In this document: in pieces, positions 37,970-46,503 of the stretch | How positions within the stretch are numbered: the stretch's first letter is position 1 | Layout of the letters: every line of letters begins with the position of its first letter | Virus record (IMG/VR): IMGVR_UViG_3300024999_000126 | Location: 1-56,190 of that record | Source of the DNA: a virus | DNA length: 56,190 nt | Reading direction: 5' to 3' (one strand) | Translations under genes and position numbers: made by a program | Notes under the pieces: generated by a model | The model's database searches: none | What the model was told of the DNA's origin: nothing | Seen by the model: the letters and a program-made list of their open reading frames with translations, nothing else

Positions 37970-40882
37970 CTACACCTCCTCGTCGAAGTCAACTTGTATA
38001 AAGTTTAAATCGACTGTTACTCCGTAAAACAATTCTTCAACAGGCAAGCGAGTAAGAACACAAAATATCTTCTTACCTCGTTTATCTCGTACGCACAATG
38101 TTGCTTCTCTATTATAAAGAGTTTTTAGTGTTTCAAAATCAGTATTTGAACTAAACAAAGCTGAAACAATTGAAAAAGTATATTCTTTCGCGTCTCCAAA
38201 GACAGCTACTGGATACTGCCTTCCAGCAGGTTTCAAGAAACGTACATCATGTTCAAACATTTCTTTTGGTTGAGAATCTGCAAGAGCTAAAATCTTTAAA
38301 GCTGTCAATTCTGGGTCTTCAGTATCATGCAGCCACACTCCAGTAAGCGTAATTTCTGCCAATTGAATAGTGCTAGCAGCAGTGCCGTAAGTAACTGCTA
38401 CTGCTACTACCTTATAATCATAGTCAATGTCGCTTGCAACCGCGTAATCATAGTAAGTAGCATTTACAGCAAGCTCAGTTGCGATACGCTCCCAGGCGGC
38501 GGGCGAGATTCGCCGGTACAGGTTGTTATACAAAAGCTCGGCTACAACTGGAATATCAAACGCATCTACGTATACGTTATAGCCACTTGCTGATGCATTC
38601 TTGGTGCCCGCAACCTCGACCTTAATCGTGTGTTCGCTGGCGCTGAGCCCCGTCTTAGTATATACGGCTTCCTGGTTCAATACTTCAAGGCTGTACAGGT
38701 CGACATCCTGCTGGTAAACATCATCTATATAGACTTTGGCGATGCCGGCGCTTACCGACTTGCGAGAAATCCATGTTACCGCGGTGCCGTTAAATGTGAA
38801 AATAGCAGTGCTGCTAGTCATGGCCGAATATTCGGCTGAGTTCCCACTTAGGCTTGAGCCCGATGCTGTTTCCCAAGTCCCGGCATAGACAACGGCTGTA
38901 TCGTCTTGTTCGTAGCGTCCGTCCGCATCCCACGCCGGGTTAGTTATCTCAAGCTTTATCCGCCCTTGAGAGGCCTGCTCAGTAATCGCCAGTGTCGGCG
39001 TAGCAGGCTCTATAAAGTCGGTCGCAAAAGCCACCTCGTCGGTGTCGGATTGCCCGTATGTGTCCCATGCCGTCACCTCGACGACATAGGCCGTGTTGTT
39101 TTCCAGAAGCGTGGCAAAAGTATATGTCCCATCGGTACCGGATACCTCGCCGCTTGATTCCAATAAGCTTGATTTGCTTGCTGTATAAAGCTTGGCTTGA
39201 TATTTTGATTGAGCCTGGGATTCCGGGTCTGAGTAATCCCACTCTACCGTTACGATTCCTTGCGTGTAGTCGGTAATAGCCGATGGAGAAGTGATGGCCA
39301 CGGTTGGAGGTGTGCCGCACTTGAACGCGGCGAGCTGTGAGTATGGTCCCCACCCACCATACGTATCTTTAGTCCTAACTTTCCACTGATACGCCACGCC
39401 GTTGACGAAGGTGGCGGCTGTAACATCCCGGTATTGGGTGGATGTCGCAACCTCGCCAGTATCGAGAATAGTCGCGCCATCTGCCACCCGGTAAAATATC
39501 GCCTGATACGATACCTGCGCGTCGCCCTCGGGGTCGTTGTGTGTCCAGGAAAAGCGCTTGGTATCGCCCGCGTCGAATATCTCGTTTGAGTCGGGAGATA
39601 GCGCAGTCGGCGCAGTAGGCACCGTACCGTAATTGACGACGAGCTTAGGGCGCAAGCTCGTGTCGCTGGCGTAGTTGTTTGAGCAAAATCCCGCCCAGTA
39701 AAACTGGCTACTTGAGCCTTGATAGGCGTTGAGATACACGCCGTAATTAGAGTATGTCCCGGCTTTCCACGCCGCAACCAGAGCGGTGATACTGACCGTT
39801 CGCCAGGTGCCAAACGTTGCCTGGCTCGTCTGCATCGTCGTGCTGGTCGCCCCATCGTTTGCCGGTTTATTGTTCCAAGTGACGGTACCTTCCGCCCAGT
39901 CTGCGGTAATGCGCTGGACGTAGTAATCAAGTGTAACCGAGTTGTTGTTCCAGTTGTGATACAGGCTCAAATCAGCCGAGTTGATAGTCTGCCCCGCCGG
40001 GATGCTTGAGAGGTCAAACTTGATAAGACCATGGCCGCAATAACCAGCATGCGAGCACATAAAAAGGTCAACCGTGCTCCCGTAGTTCGAGTTCACATAG
40101 ATATCCTGCTCTAGTACATAGGCGTCCGCGCTCGACGGCTGTATCGTCGCGGTCGTCGGGTCGATTACAACCGGGTATGCCCTATCACTTGCCTTTAACC
40201 AGGCCTCATCTACTGCTAAAGTTAGCTCATAAGCCTCCCCCGCTTTGGTGAGCGTTGAGACTAACGGGCCCCTTACCCCAGCTGCATCCTCTACAAACGG
40301 AGCCTGGATAATAAAGCTGTGCTCGCCCTCAATACCTTCTGCTGTAATTGAACTGTCCGGGTTCTCGGTTAGAGTTGTATTGTTTTCGGGGATAATCTCA
40401 AAAGTGTAGTTTTTTGGCGCGTTCTTGTTTGTGAGTATAAGTTCTTCTTTTATCCCATCAGGTAAGCTGTAGTAATTGACGTCAACCATCGGGAAAGGCT
40501 TAATATACTTTATCATACTACCAATTCGATTAGCTGAGATTGAAGCTGGTGAATTGATAGCTTTCTTTAAACGCCACAATATTCTTGCAGCATGCGCCTC
40601 TCCAACTTCAAAGACGTGATAGCCATCTGATTTTTCCGCCGCCATCCATTTGTAAGGAGCTTTTTCTACCGCAAAAGCTAACGCGATATCAGCTTTTCCG
40701 CTCCTCTTAAACGCTTGTGCCTTAGCTTGAATAGCTGTATTGATAGGCTGAAACTTACCTGCCTTGTCTTTGTAGTTTACTGCATGAGAAAATATCTCAG
40801 CTTCAATACTTCCATTATCCAATAGGTAATGACGGCTAGTCTCTGTTCTTTTGTTAGCAAGCTCCATTATTCGTTTTGCCAT
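37970..40882 (-). CDS. Large tail protein: DNRLRE-like and FN3 modules fused to a distal-tail-type C-terminus
   Basis: This 970-residue mosaic has four parts. Residues 1-220 resemble the N-terminus of Gram-positive wall-associated/RHS proteins ('HAVNYKDKAGKFQPINTAI'). Residues 240-420 are a DNRLRE-like carbohydrate module ('GLIKFDLSSIPAG', 'VTWNNKPAND'). Residues 420-640 hold two FN3-like units with W-x-V-x-T-x-D. The last ~120 residues look like a distal tail protein ('LYNREATLCVRDKRGKKIFCVLTRL'). The middle is GC-rich, the ends AT-rich. It likely caps the tail tube and exposes glycan-binding modules. Confidence 0.72.
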   Translation of the reverse strand: MAKRIMELANKRTETSRHYLLDNGSIEAEIFSHAVNYKDKAGKFQPINTAIQAKAQAFKRSGKADIALAFAVEKAPYKWMAAEKSDGYHVFEVGEAHAARILWRLKKAINSPASISANRIGSMIKYIKPFPMVDVNYYSLPDGIKEELILTNKNAPKNYTFEIIPENNTTLTENPDSSITAEGIEGEHSFIIQAPFVEDAAGVRGPLVSTLTKAGEAYELTLAVDEAWLKASDRAYPVVIDPTTATIQPSSADAYVLEQDIYVNSNYGSTVDLFMCSHAGYCGHGLIKFDLSSIPAGQTINSADLSLYHNWNNNSVTLDYYVQRITADWAEGTVTWNNKPANDGATSTTMQTSQATFGTWRTVSITALVAAWKAGTYSNYGVYLNAYQGSSSQFYWAGFCSNNYASDTSLRPKLVVNYGTVPTAPTALSPDSNEIFDAGDTKRFSWTHNDPEGDAQVSYQAIFYRVADGATILDTGEVATSTQYRDVTAATFVNGVAYQWKVRTKDTYGGWGPYSQLAAFKCGTPPTVAITSPSAITDYTQGIVTVEWDYSDPESQAQSKYQAKLYTASKSSLLESSGEVSGTDGTYTFATLLENNTAYVVEVTAWDTYGQSDTDEVAFATDFIEPATPTLAITEQASQGRIKLEITNPAWDADGRYEQDDTAVVYAGTWETASGSSLSGNSAEYSAMTSSTAIFTFNGTAVTWISRKSVSAGIAKVYIDDVYQQDVDLYSLEVLNQEAVYTKTGLSASEHTIKVEVAGTKNASASGYNVYVDAFDIPVVAELLYNNLYRRISPAAWERIATELAVNATYYDYAVASDIDYDYKVVAVAVTYGTAASTIQLAEITLTGVWLHDTEDPELTALKILALADSQPKEMFEHDVRFLKPAGRQYPVAVFGDAKEYTFSIVSALFSSNTDFETLKTLYNREATLCVRDKRGKKIFCVLTRLPVEELFYGVTVDLNFIQVDFDEEV

Positions 40883-43210
40883 TTAGAGACTCCTTTGGGC
40901 TTGAGGTAATTGTTCAAATAATCTAATCATATCTTGTAATGATTTAATATTATCAGCTTCAATCGTTACATTATAAACATCATTAGAAACCTTGTTATAA
41001 CTCGACGAAGAACCCGAAGAAGTACTCATTAAACTTGGAACTTGAATACTCATTCCCGAATATGCTTGCTCAATAGCTCTAATTCCACTTCTTACATTAT
41101 CAACTAGAGAAGGAGAGTGACGTGCCCAAGGATTTAACTTATTGATTAACGGTACAACATTAGCGTTAAACCAATCTTTAAGTCTAGAAAAAGTACTCTT
41201 CATTCCATCCCATAGCTCTTGAAAGATTGACTTACCCCATGAATAAGCTTTACCTGGCAAATCGGCTAAAGCTGAAACTATACTACTTATCTTAGCAACA
41301 GCTTCCGTCTTTATCTCTGAAGCTTTTGTAATAATTGAGCTCTTAATACTGTTCCAAGACTCTATAGCTTTTGCTTTTATGTTGCTCCATACTGCAAGAA
41401 GAGTTTCTGGAAGTTTCTGGAACCAAGCAATTATTCCGTTCACTAAATCAGGAATAATAGAATGCCCAACTAGCGTATTGTATAATGTTTTAAAGAAATC
41501 TATGATTCCCGTAACAAACCCACCTACAAGACCGATAACTGCATCTTTTATACCAGAAAAGAATGTCTTTACTCCAGTCCACAGAGCTTCCCAGCTTTTC
41601 TTTACTTGTTGCATATCTCCAGTAAACAAACCAATAATTATACCAACAAAACCAGAAAAAGCTGTAATTGCTCCAGACAGCATCTTTGCTATTCCACCAA
41701 TAGCGCTTACTACGCCTTTCCATAAGCCAAGGAAGATTCCAATTGCTACTGCTAAAACTCCTCCAAGCACTACAGCTAATACTTTTAATAGAGGCAATAC
41801 TGGTTCCAAAGCAAGCTTTAATGTTCCCCAGGCTTCAGATAATTGTTTTCCAAGACTTCCCCAGTCTATTCCAGCAAAGACGCTTAGTACTGCTTGAGCC
41901 AAAGCTAGTAAAATTGGACCAATAACTGCCCAAGCACTCGTCAAAGCATCTTTTACTATAGTAACGGTCTCACCGAATTTATAAAAATAATAAGACCAAG
42001 TTCCTACTACTGCTTCCGGGTCTCCCGTTCCCTTAATACCATCTATAAAGAAAGCCCAAGCTTCTCTTGCTATGCTTATTGCATTGGAAATAGCACTAAA
42101 AGCTTTTTCAATTGTTGCTTGAATTGCAGGCATATTTTTCTGGACAGTATCGGCAAACGAAGCAAGAACTGGTGCTAATTTCTCACCGAAATCAAGAAGC
42201 ATTACTTTTCCAGCAGCTTTAAGTTTGTCTAAAGAGCGCCCTACTCCCTCTTCCATTCTACCATAAGCAGCGTCAGTAGCTCCAGCAGAATTTTCCATTT
42301 CTTTGAGGTTAGCTGAAAACGTATCTGTTCCTTTTCCAGTTAATTGTAAAGCTGCTGCTCCAGCTTCAACACTACCAAACAAGTCGTTTATTCCTACTCC
42401 AGAATCTTTAGCATGCTTCTCTAATAGCTTCAAAGCATCTTGTGTGTTATTACCTTCAGCTATAAATTCTTTAAAGCTCTTACCCGCTATTTTTTCAAAC
42501 GTCTTAGAAGTCTCTCCTCCAGCTTTTGATAATTCATTGAGCATCTGTCTCATCTGTGTAGTTGCTACACTAGTTGGAGTTCCTTGTGCTGTCATTCCAG
42601 CTATAGCAGCTGTTACATCTTCAAACTTAACTCCCATAGCTGATGCAGTAGGAATTACCTGGAACAAAGATTGAGATAATTCCCCAAAAGTTGTCTTGCC
42701 TTTTTTAACAGCTGAAAACATTAGGTCTGATGCTTTGCCAGCACTAATTACATCAGAGCCATAAGCATTTACAACAGAAGAGATACCATCTACGGCTGTT
42801 TCTAACTCAGTAACTCCGCCAACCGCCGCTTTTTGAGCTACTTCTAAAAAACTAAACACATTATCGGGAGGAACTCCAGCAGAAATAGATTGATATAAAG
42901 CTGGCACTACTTTTTCGGGCAATACTCCAAATTCTTTAGCAAAGTCTTTTGTATCTTTTGTCATACCCTTCATTGCTTTGTTAGTAATGTCGGGCATGAG
43001 AGTAAAAACTTCATTCATTTGCCCTTCAAAATCTACAAATGCTTTAGTTCCAGCCACTCCAGCTCCAACAAAAGCAGCTCCAACCCCTAGAGCAGCACCC
43101 ATAGCAAGTTTACCAAATCCAAGAACTGTTGACTTGGCCATGTTTAGCTTTTCCGTAAAGCTATCTTTTAGTTCTAAAGGAATATACAACTCGCCAGCTT
43201 TTTCAGACAT
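40883..43210 (-). CDS. Tape measure protein (TP901-like)
   Basis: This 775-residue protein sets tail length and later helps DNA transit. It has a TP901-like N-terminal core ('FVDFEGQMNEVFTLMPD', 'KEFGVLPEKVVPALYQSISAG', 'TTQMRQMLNEL'), several Gly/Ala-rich hydrophobic segments (about 33-52, 425-450, 475-530), and a coiled C-terminal part. It is flanked by the tail chaperone with its frameshift and by the distal tail gene, the canonical order. Taking about 1.5 angstrom per residue, the tail would be roughly 110-120 nm (inference). Confidence 0.93.
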   Translation of the reverse strand: MSEKAGELYIPLELKDSFTEKLNMAKSTVLGFGKLAMGAALGVGAAFVGAGVAGTKAFVDFEGQMNEVFTLMPDITNKAMKGMTKDTKDFAKEFGVLPEKVVPALYQSISAGVPPDNVFSFLEVAQKAAVGGVTELETAVDGISSVVNAYGSDVISAGKASDLMFSAVKKGKTTFGELSQSLFQVIPTASAMGVKFEDVTAAIAGMTAQGTPTSVATTQMRQMLNELSKAGGETSKTFEKIAGKSFKEFIAEGNNTQDALKLLEKHAKDSGVGINDLFGSVEAGAAALQLTGKGTDTFSANLKEMENSAGATDAAYGRMEEGVGRSLDKLKAAGKVMLLDFGEKLAPVLASFADTVQKNMPAIQATIEKAFSAISNAISIAREAWAFFIDGIKGTGDPEAVVGTWSYYFYKFGETVTIVKDALTSAWAVIGPILLALAQAVLSVFAGIDWGSLGKQLSEAWGTLKLALEPVLPLLKVLAVVLGGVLAVAIGIFLGLWKGVVSAIGGIAKMLSGAITAFSGFVGIIIGLFTGDMQQVKKSWEALWTGVKTFFSGIKDAVIGLVGGFVTGIIDFFKTLYNTLVGHSIIPDLVNGIIAWFQKLPETLLAVWSNIKAKAIESWNSIKSSIITKASEIKTEAVAKISSIVSALADLPGKAYSWGKSIFQELWDGMKSTFSRLKDWFNANVVPLINKLNPWARHSPSLVDNVRSGIRAIEQAYSGMSIQVPSLMSTSSGSSSSYNKVSNDVYNVTIEADNIKSLQDMIRLFEQLPQAQRSL

Positions 43211-43896
43211 CTATTTCTCACCTGCCTTTCTCTTTAGCTCCATTGCTCTTGCGTGCATCTTTTCAAAGTTTGCAATCATCTCAATAGAACTCATCTGTCG
43301 CCCCTGACCTTTAATAAGTTTGTCAGGACTAATTATCTTCTTCGACCTTGACTGTACTGCTACCCATGTTGCATGTAATGCTAAAAGCGGTATCTCTTCT
43401 TTTCGTTGGTATTCTCTCCAACATTTAATGTCATCGTTTATTTCTCTTAAAGTTAGACTTAAGAACTCGTCGTCTGAGCTAACTCCTGACTTTCCGACTG
43501 CTCTACCCCAGAGATATCTGAGATATTTCCAGTCGATTTGGGCACGTTTCCCTGACCATCCCCTTTACCCTCGGGCATAGATTCTGAAAGTGCTTCAAAT
43601 AACTGAATCGTTACAGGTTGCAAGTTGCTTAAATCAAGCATTGCTCCAGTATCTTCTAACGTAATTTCTGGATGATTAGACTTAAGCCCTATATAAAACA
43701 GAAACTTTACATCTGAAATACTAGGAGACTTTCCTTCTGCCGTCCAAATAGATAGGGCATCTTCAAAGTTACCGTATTTTTCTTCTAGCAATTCCATTGA
43801 ATTTAAGTCATATCTTAAGAAAAACTGTTCACCATCGATATCAACAGGATAGCTTTTCTTTCTTTTTAATTCTGATATTTTACTGTTCACAAACAA
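43211..43896 (-). CDS. Tail assembly chaperone, -1 frameshift product (G-T type)
   Basis: The gene at 43459-43896 contains the slippery heptamer GGGAAAC (43552-43546 on the minus strand), in phase as G-GGA-AAC. A -1 shift there continues as 'RAQIDWKYLRYLWGRAVGKSG' and runs 111 codons to a TAG adjoining the tape measure start. The product would be 228 residues. This matches the lambda G/GT arrangement in which the extended form loads tape measure protein for tail tube assembly. There is no other gene in 43211-43458 with its own start, which supports recoding. Confidence 0.88.
43459..43896 (-). CDS. Tail assembly chaperone, unshifted product (G type)
   Basis: This 145-residue protein lies between major tail protein and tape measure. 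The 'YDLNSMELLEEKYGNFEDAL' segment is characteristic of short tail chaperones in siphoviruses. The last 28 residues past the slippery site are low-complexity and serve only the unshifted product. Confidence 0.85.
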   Translation of the reverse strand: MFVNSKISELKRKKSYPVDIDGEQFFLRYDLNSMELLEEKYGNFEDALSIWTAEGKSPSISDVKFLFYIGLKSNHPEITLEDTGAMLDLSNLQPVTIQLFEALSESMPEGKGDGQGNVPKSTGNISDISGVEQSESQELAQTTSS

Positions 43897-43907
43897 TCAT
43901 TCCTCTC

Positions 43908-44324
43908 TTATGATGCCGGCTCGTCGTATGTAATTGCACCAGATACAACAAATGCAACTTCAAACGTTACCTTGTCATCAACTTCAGCTGAACCAGGCTG
44001 GAATGTCTTTACAAACCCATCACATGTAAATCCATAGCCATCAGGATACACAATTACAATCTCGTCAACTGTTTGGTTTTGCATAGCAGTTCTGAGACTC
44101 TTTTGACCGAGGTCACTAGGAATATAATTTCCAGAACAGCTAAACTCTCCCGGATCGATAATCCCTGGTATCTTCTCGCGATATGCTCCTGAATCGTGAG
44201 ACGTAACATCTACTACTTCTGATTCCGAACTTGGTGCACCGATAGATGCTAATTCTGCAATAACCACTCCTGCAAAGCTAAGAGAAGTTCCTCTTGGGAC
44301 TGCTGCTAACGACAATTTAATCAC
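43908..44324 (-). CDS. Major tail protein
   Basis: This 138-residue protein has 'SLSFAGVVIAELASIGAPSSESEVVDVTSHDSG', 'IPGIIDPGEFSCSGNY' and a closing 'VTFEVAFVVSGAI'. This is the pattern of siphovirus tail-tube proteins with the gpV-like fold. Its position just before the tail chaperone is canonical. An 81-nt inverted-repeat element lies 36 bases upstream, perhaps boosting or shaping its expression. Confidence 0.85.
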   Translation of the reverse strand: MIKLSLAAVPRGTSLSFAGVVIAELASIGAPSSESEVVDVTSHDSGAYREKIPGIIDPGEFSCSGNYIPSDLGQKSLRTAMQNQTVDEIVIVYPDGYGFTCDGFVKTFQPGSAEVDDKVTFEVAFVVSGAITYDEPAS

Positions 44325-44360
44325 CCTTTCAAGTAAACTACATATATGTCTCGAGGTTGT

Positions 44361-44441
44361 CAGGTTAACTCTGAGCTACGTTCTTATGTTAAGTAATCCA
44401 TCTATATACTAAGCTTATCTATGTCCTCCAGAGTTAACCTG
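44361..44441 (-). repeat. 81-nt CAG...CTG inverted-repeat element (copy a)
   Basis: Perfect 13-base arms CAGGTTAACTCTG / CAGAGTTAACCTG enclose 55 AT-rich bases with CTTAGTATATAGATG. It lies upstream of the major tail protein gene. Confidence 0.8.
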
Positions 44442-44451
44442 GTGAATTGTA

Positions 44452-44727
44452 TTACTTACTAAGCACTTCAACATTACCCCGCTTAAGCTCCTCTCTGTCT
44501 CTCTTGTTCAAACTAGAGAACTTTTGCAGAGCTTTAAGCTTAATGTATACTGCCGTATTTCCAATCTCTCTTCTTTCATCATCTGTCAATGTTGCTAATT
44601 TTGCTTGCCTGTCTTCTTCAGTTAAACAACCCTCAAATAATCCAGCATACTTATTTACAATTTCATTTACATACTCTTCATTCGAGACTTGCTTAGCTTC
44701 TTTTATCTTCTTATCTAACTTCCCCAC
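44452..44727 (-). CDS. Hypothetical helical protein in tail module
   Basis: This 91-residue, charged, all-helical protein ('MGKLDKKIKEAKQVSNEEYVNEIV...') is placed between tail terminator and major tail protein. No family is recognised. Position suggests a virion or assembly role. Confidence 0.6.
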   Translation of the reverse strand: MGKLDKKIKEAKQVSNEEYVNEIVNKYAGLFEGCLTEEDRQAKLATLTDDERREIGNTAVYIKLKALQKFSSLNKRDREELKRGNVEVLSK

Positions 44728-44738
44728 TTAGACCTCCT

Positions 44739-45152
44739 TTAAAGTTTCTGTGTCAGTACTTTATAATCTGCATGTCTGTGATAGTTTACATTTTCACTAA
44801 CAATAATGTCAGGGTCCGATACTGGACCTCGTACTCTAGTTATCATTAAGCAAGTATCATTGTCTAAAGCTATAATCTTGCCATGAAGAACTAAATCTAT
44901 TTCATCAAATATCTCTTCAGCATCATAATAGCTATTAGCATAGACTGACACTTGCCTTACTACATCTTCGTATCTAGAAGCATGAGTATCACTAGGAATA
45001 CTTGATACGTCAAAAATACAAATATAAGGCTTTATTGCTCCTTTCGGTGCCGAACCAACAAAGACAGATGGGTCACTTAAAAACTCAGTTATTAAAGAAG
45101 TAACCCCACTATCACCAGCCAAAGCCGCTTGTAGTCCTTTAGAAATTGACAC
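44739..45152 (-). CDS. Tail terminator/completion protein
   Basis: This 137-residue protein has 'VTSLITEFLSDPSVFVGSAPKGAIKPYICI' and 'RQVSVYANSYYDAEEIFDEID', typical of the DUF3168/gpU-like family that caps the tail tube and joins it to the neck. It lies after the HK97 gp10-like gene with no gap. Confidence 0.8.
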   Translation of the reverse strand: MSISKGLQAALAGDSGVTSLITEFLSDPSVFVGSAPKGAIKPYICIFDVSSIPSDTHASRYEDVVRQVSVYANSYYDAEEIFDEIDLVLHGKIIALDNDTCLMITRVRGPVSDPDIIVSENVNYHRHADYKVLTQKL

Positions 45153-45572
45153 TTAAATCAAGTCCTTTCCTAGCTCCTTCACAATCTCTGCCTTCTTATT
45201 AGCAATAGCTGGTCTAAGAGTTGGTCTAGGAGCAATATGCCCATCTGATGTGCCAAACTCTAGCCAATAAAACCTCTTATCTTTACCACCAATATAGCCC
45301 TTAGTCGTTAGCCCTATCCCTTGTTCAACTTTGTTTGTTATTCTACTTCGTAACGAGCCAGTATCTGATGCAAAAGGACTACCAGGAGAAGACGCTTGAT
45401 GAACAACTCTTCTACGATGATAAATTTTACCAGTGCCTTTTTGAGAAGATAATCGCTTAGCTTCAGTAACAGCAATTAACGTTGCTCTTTTCATATTAGC
45501 TAATGCGTTTATTTTCATTTTTACAAGTATAGATTTTCCGTGCCACTTAAAATCAAAGTCTTTATTTGCCAT
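45153..45572 (-). CDS. HK97 gp10-like neck/tail-joining protein
   Basis: This 139-residue basic protein has 'HQASSPGSPFASDTGSLRSRI', 'YWLEFGT' and 'IAPRPTLRPAI', the three signature blocks of the HK97 gp10 family. It acts in joining head and tail. Spacing in the operon is tight. Confidence 0.88.
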   Translation of the reverse strand: MANKDFDFKWHGKSILVKMKINALANMKRATLIAVTEAKRLSSQKGTGKIYHRRRVVHQASSPGSPFASDTGSLRSRITNKVEQGIGLTTKGYIGGKDKRFYWLEFGTSDGHIAPRPTLRPAIANKKAEIVKELGKDLI

Positions 45573-45580
45573 AACACCAC

Positions 45581-45928
45581 CTACAAAGCTAATATTGTAT
45601 TTGTAGCATTAGAATCTCTAGTACAGCTTGCCTCAAAAATAGTGTCTAGTACTTTTTCTGGAACATCTACCCTGTATGCGCTCGTTCCGTCAAAGACAAT
45701 ATCTCTAAATTGCAAATCAAAGTAACTAGAACAAAAAAACTTTTTATCAGGAAAATTATCAGGTCTGTTACCTGAAATAAACTGTAAAGCTTTTGCAAAA
45801 TTAAAAGCCTTATCTAGTCTTCCCCAAATTCTACCAACGAGAGTTAATGTACGAGTTATTTCACCATCAACAAGGACTTCTACCTCACGATAAATAGAAT
45901 ATTTATTTCTAAACGTGTTCGAACTCAT
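45581..45928 (-). CDS. Head-tail adaptor/stopper protein
   Basis: This 115-residue beta-rich protein, with 'FDGTSAYRVDVPEKV' near the C-terminus, sits between connector and gp10-like genes, where head closure proteins of the gp16/SPP1 type are encoded. The assignment is mainly positional. Confidence 0.7.
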   Translation of the reverse strand: MSSNTFRNKYSIYREVEVLVDGEITRTLTLVGRIWGRLDKAFNFAKALQFISGNRPDNFPDKKFFCSSYFDLQFRDIVFDGTSAYRVDVPEKVLDTIFEASCTRDSNATNTILAL

Positions 45929-45939
45929 ACTATCACCCC

Positions 45940-46503
45940 CTAAAACTTTGGTCGTCTAAATAACGCTAATATTGCTGCTACTTGTCGAGGAACAGCTATT
46001 CCTTCTAAATTAACAGAAGAATCTCCTGCTTTTTCTGAAAGCACTCTAGGGTCTCTGTGATAATAAGTATCTGAAGCCCACAGTTTAACCGCTCTCTTAA
46101 GCGAAGGAAGAATCCTTGTTAAATAGTTGTACTCAATATCCATACCGCCAGTATAAGTAACTTCATACTTATTAGTTCCTGTTCCCCACTCAGAGTCATG
46201 AGTAAGTATGCCTAAAATATAATCAATTTTGTAGTCATACGAACTTACTACTATCTCATTAACGCTGTCATAAACCTCAAAATCAGCTTCTTCATCGATG
46301 GGATAATGTGATAAAAATAACTTAGTTCTATTCCCTTGAGCAGTTTGTTTCTCTACTAGTTCTTCAGAAACAACATTTCGCTTTAGAATTAACGAGAGCA
46401 ACCCTTCTATTTCCTCAAGAATTTCAACCAAAGTAGAGTCTTCGTCAGAATGCTCAATCCTTAAATATCGCTTAAATTCTGCTAGACCCAAGATATTTGC
46501 CAT
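45940..46503 (-). CDS. Head-tail connector protein (gp6/gp8-like)
   Basis: This 187-residue protein has 'LAEFKRYLRIEHSDEDSTLVEILEEIEGLLS', matching the N-terminal helix pair of phiE125 gp8/HK97 gp6-type connectors. 'YEVTYTGGMD', 'PSLKRAVKLWASDTYYHRD' and 'GIAVPRQVAAILALFRR' follow. It forms the ring below the portal. It directly follows a glycosyltransferase gene, overlapping it by one base. Confidence 0.85.
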   Translation of the reverse strand: MANILGLAEFKRYLRIEHSDEDSTLVEILEEIEGLLSLILKRNVVSEELVEKQTAQGNRTKLFLSHYPIDEEADFEVYDSVNEIVVSSYDYKIDYILGILTHDSEWGTGTNKYEVTYTGGMDIEYNYLTRILPSLKRAVKLWASDTYYHRDPRVLSEKAGDSSVNLEGIAVPRQVAAILALFRRPKF

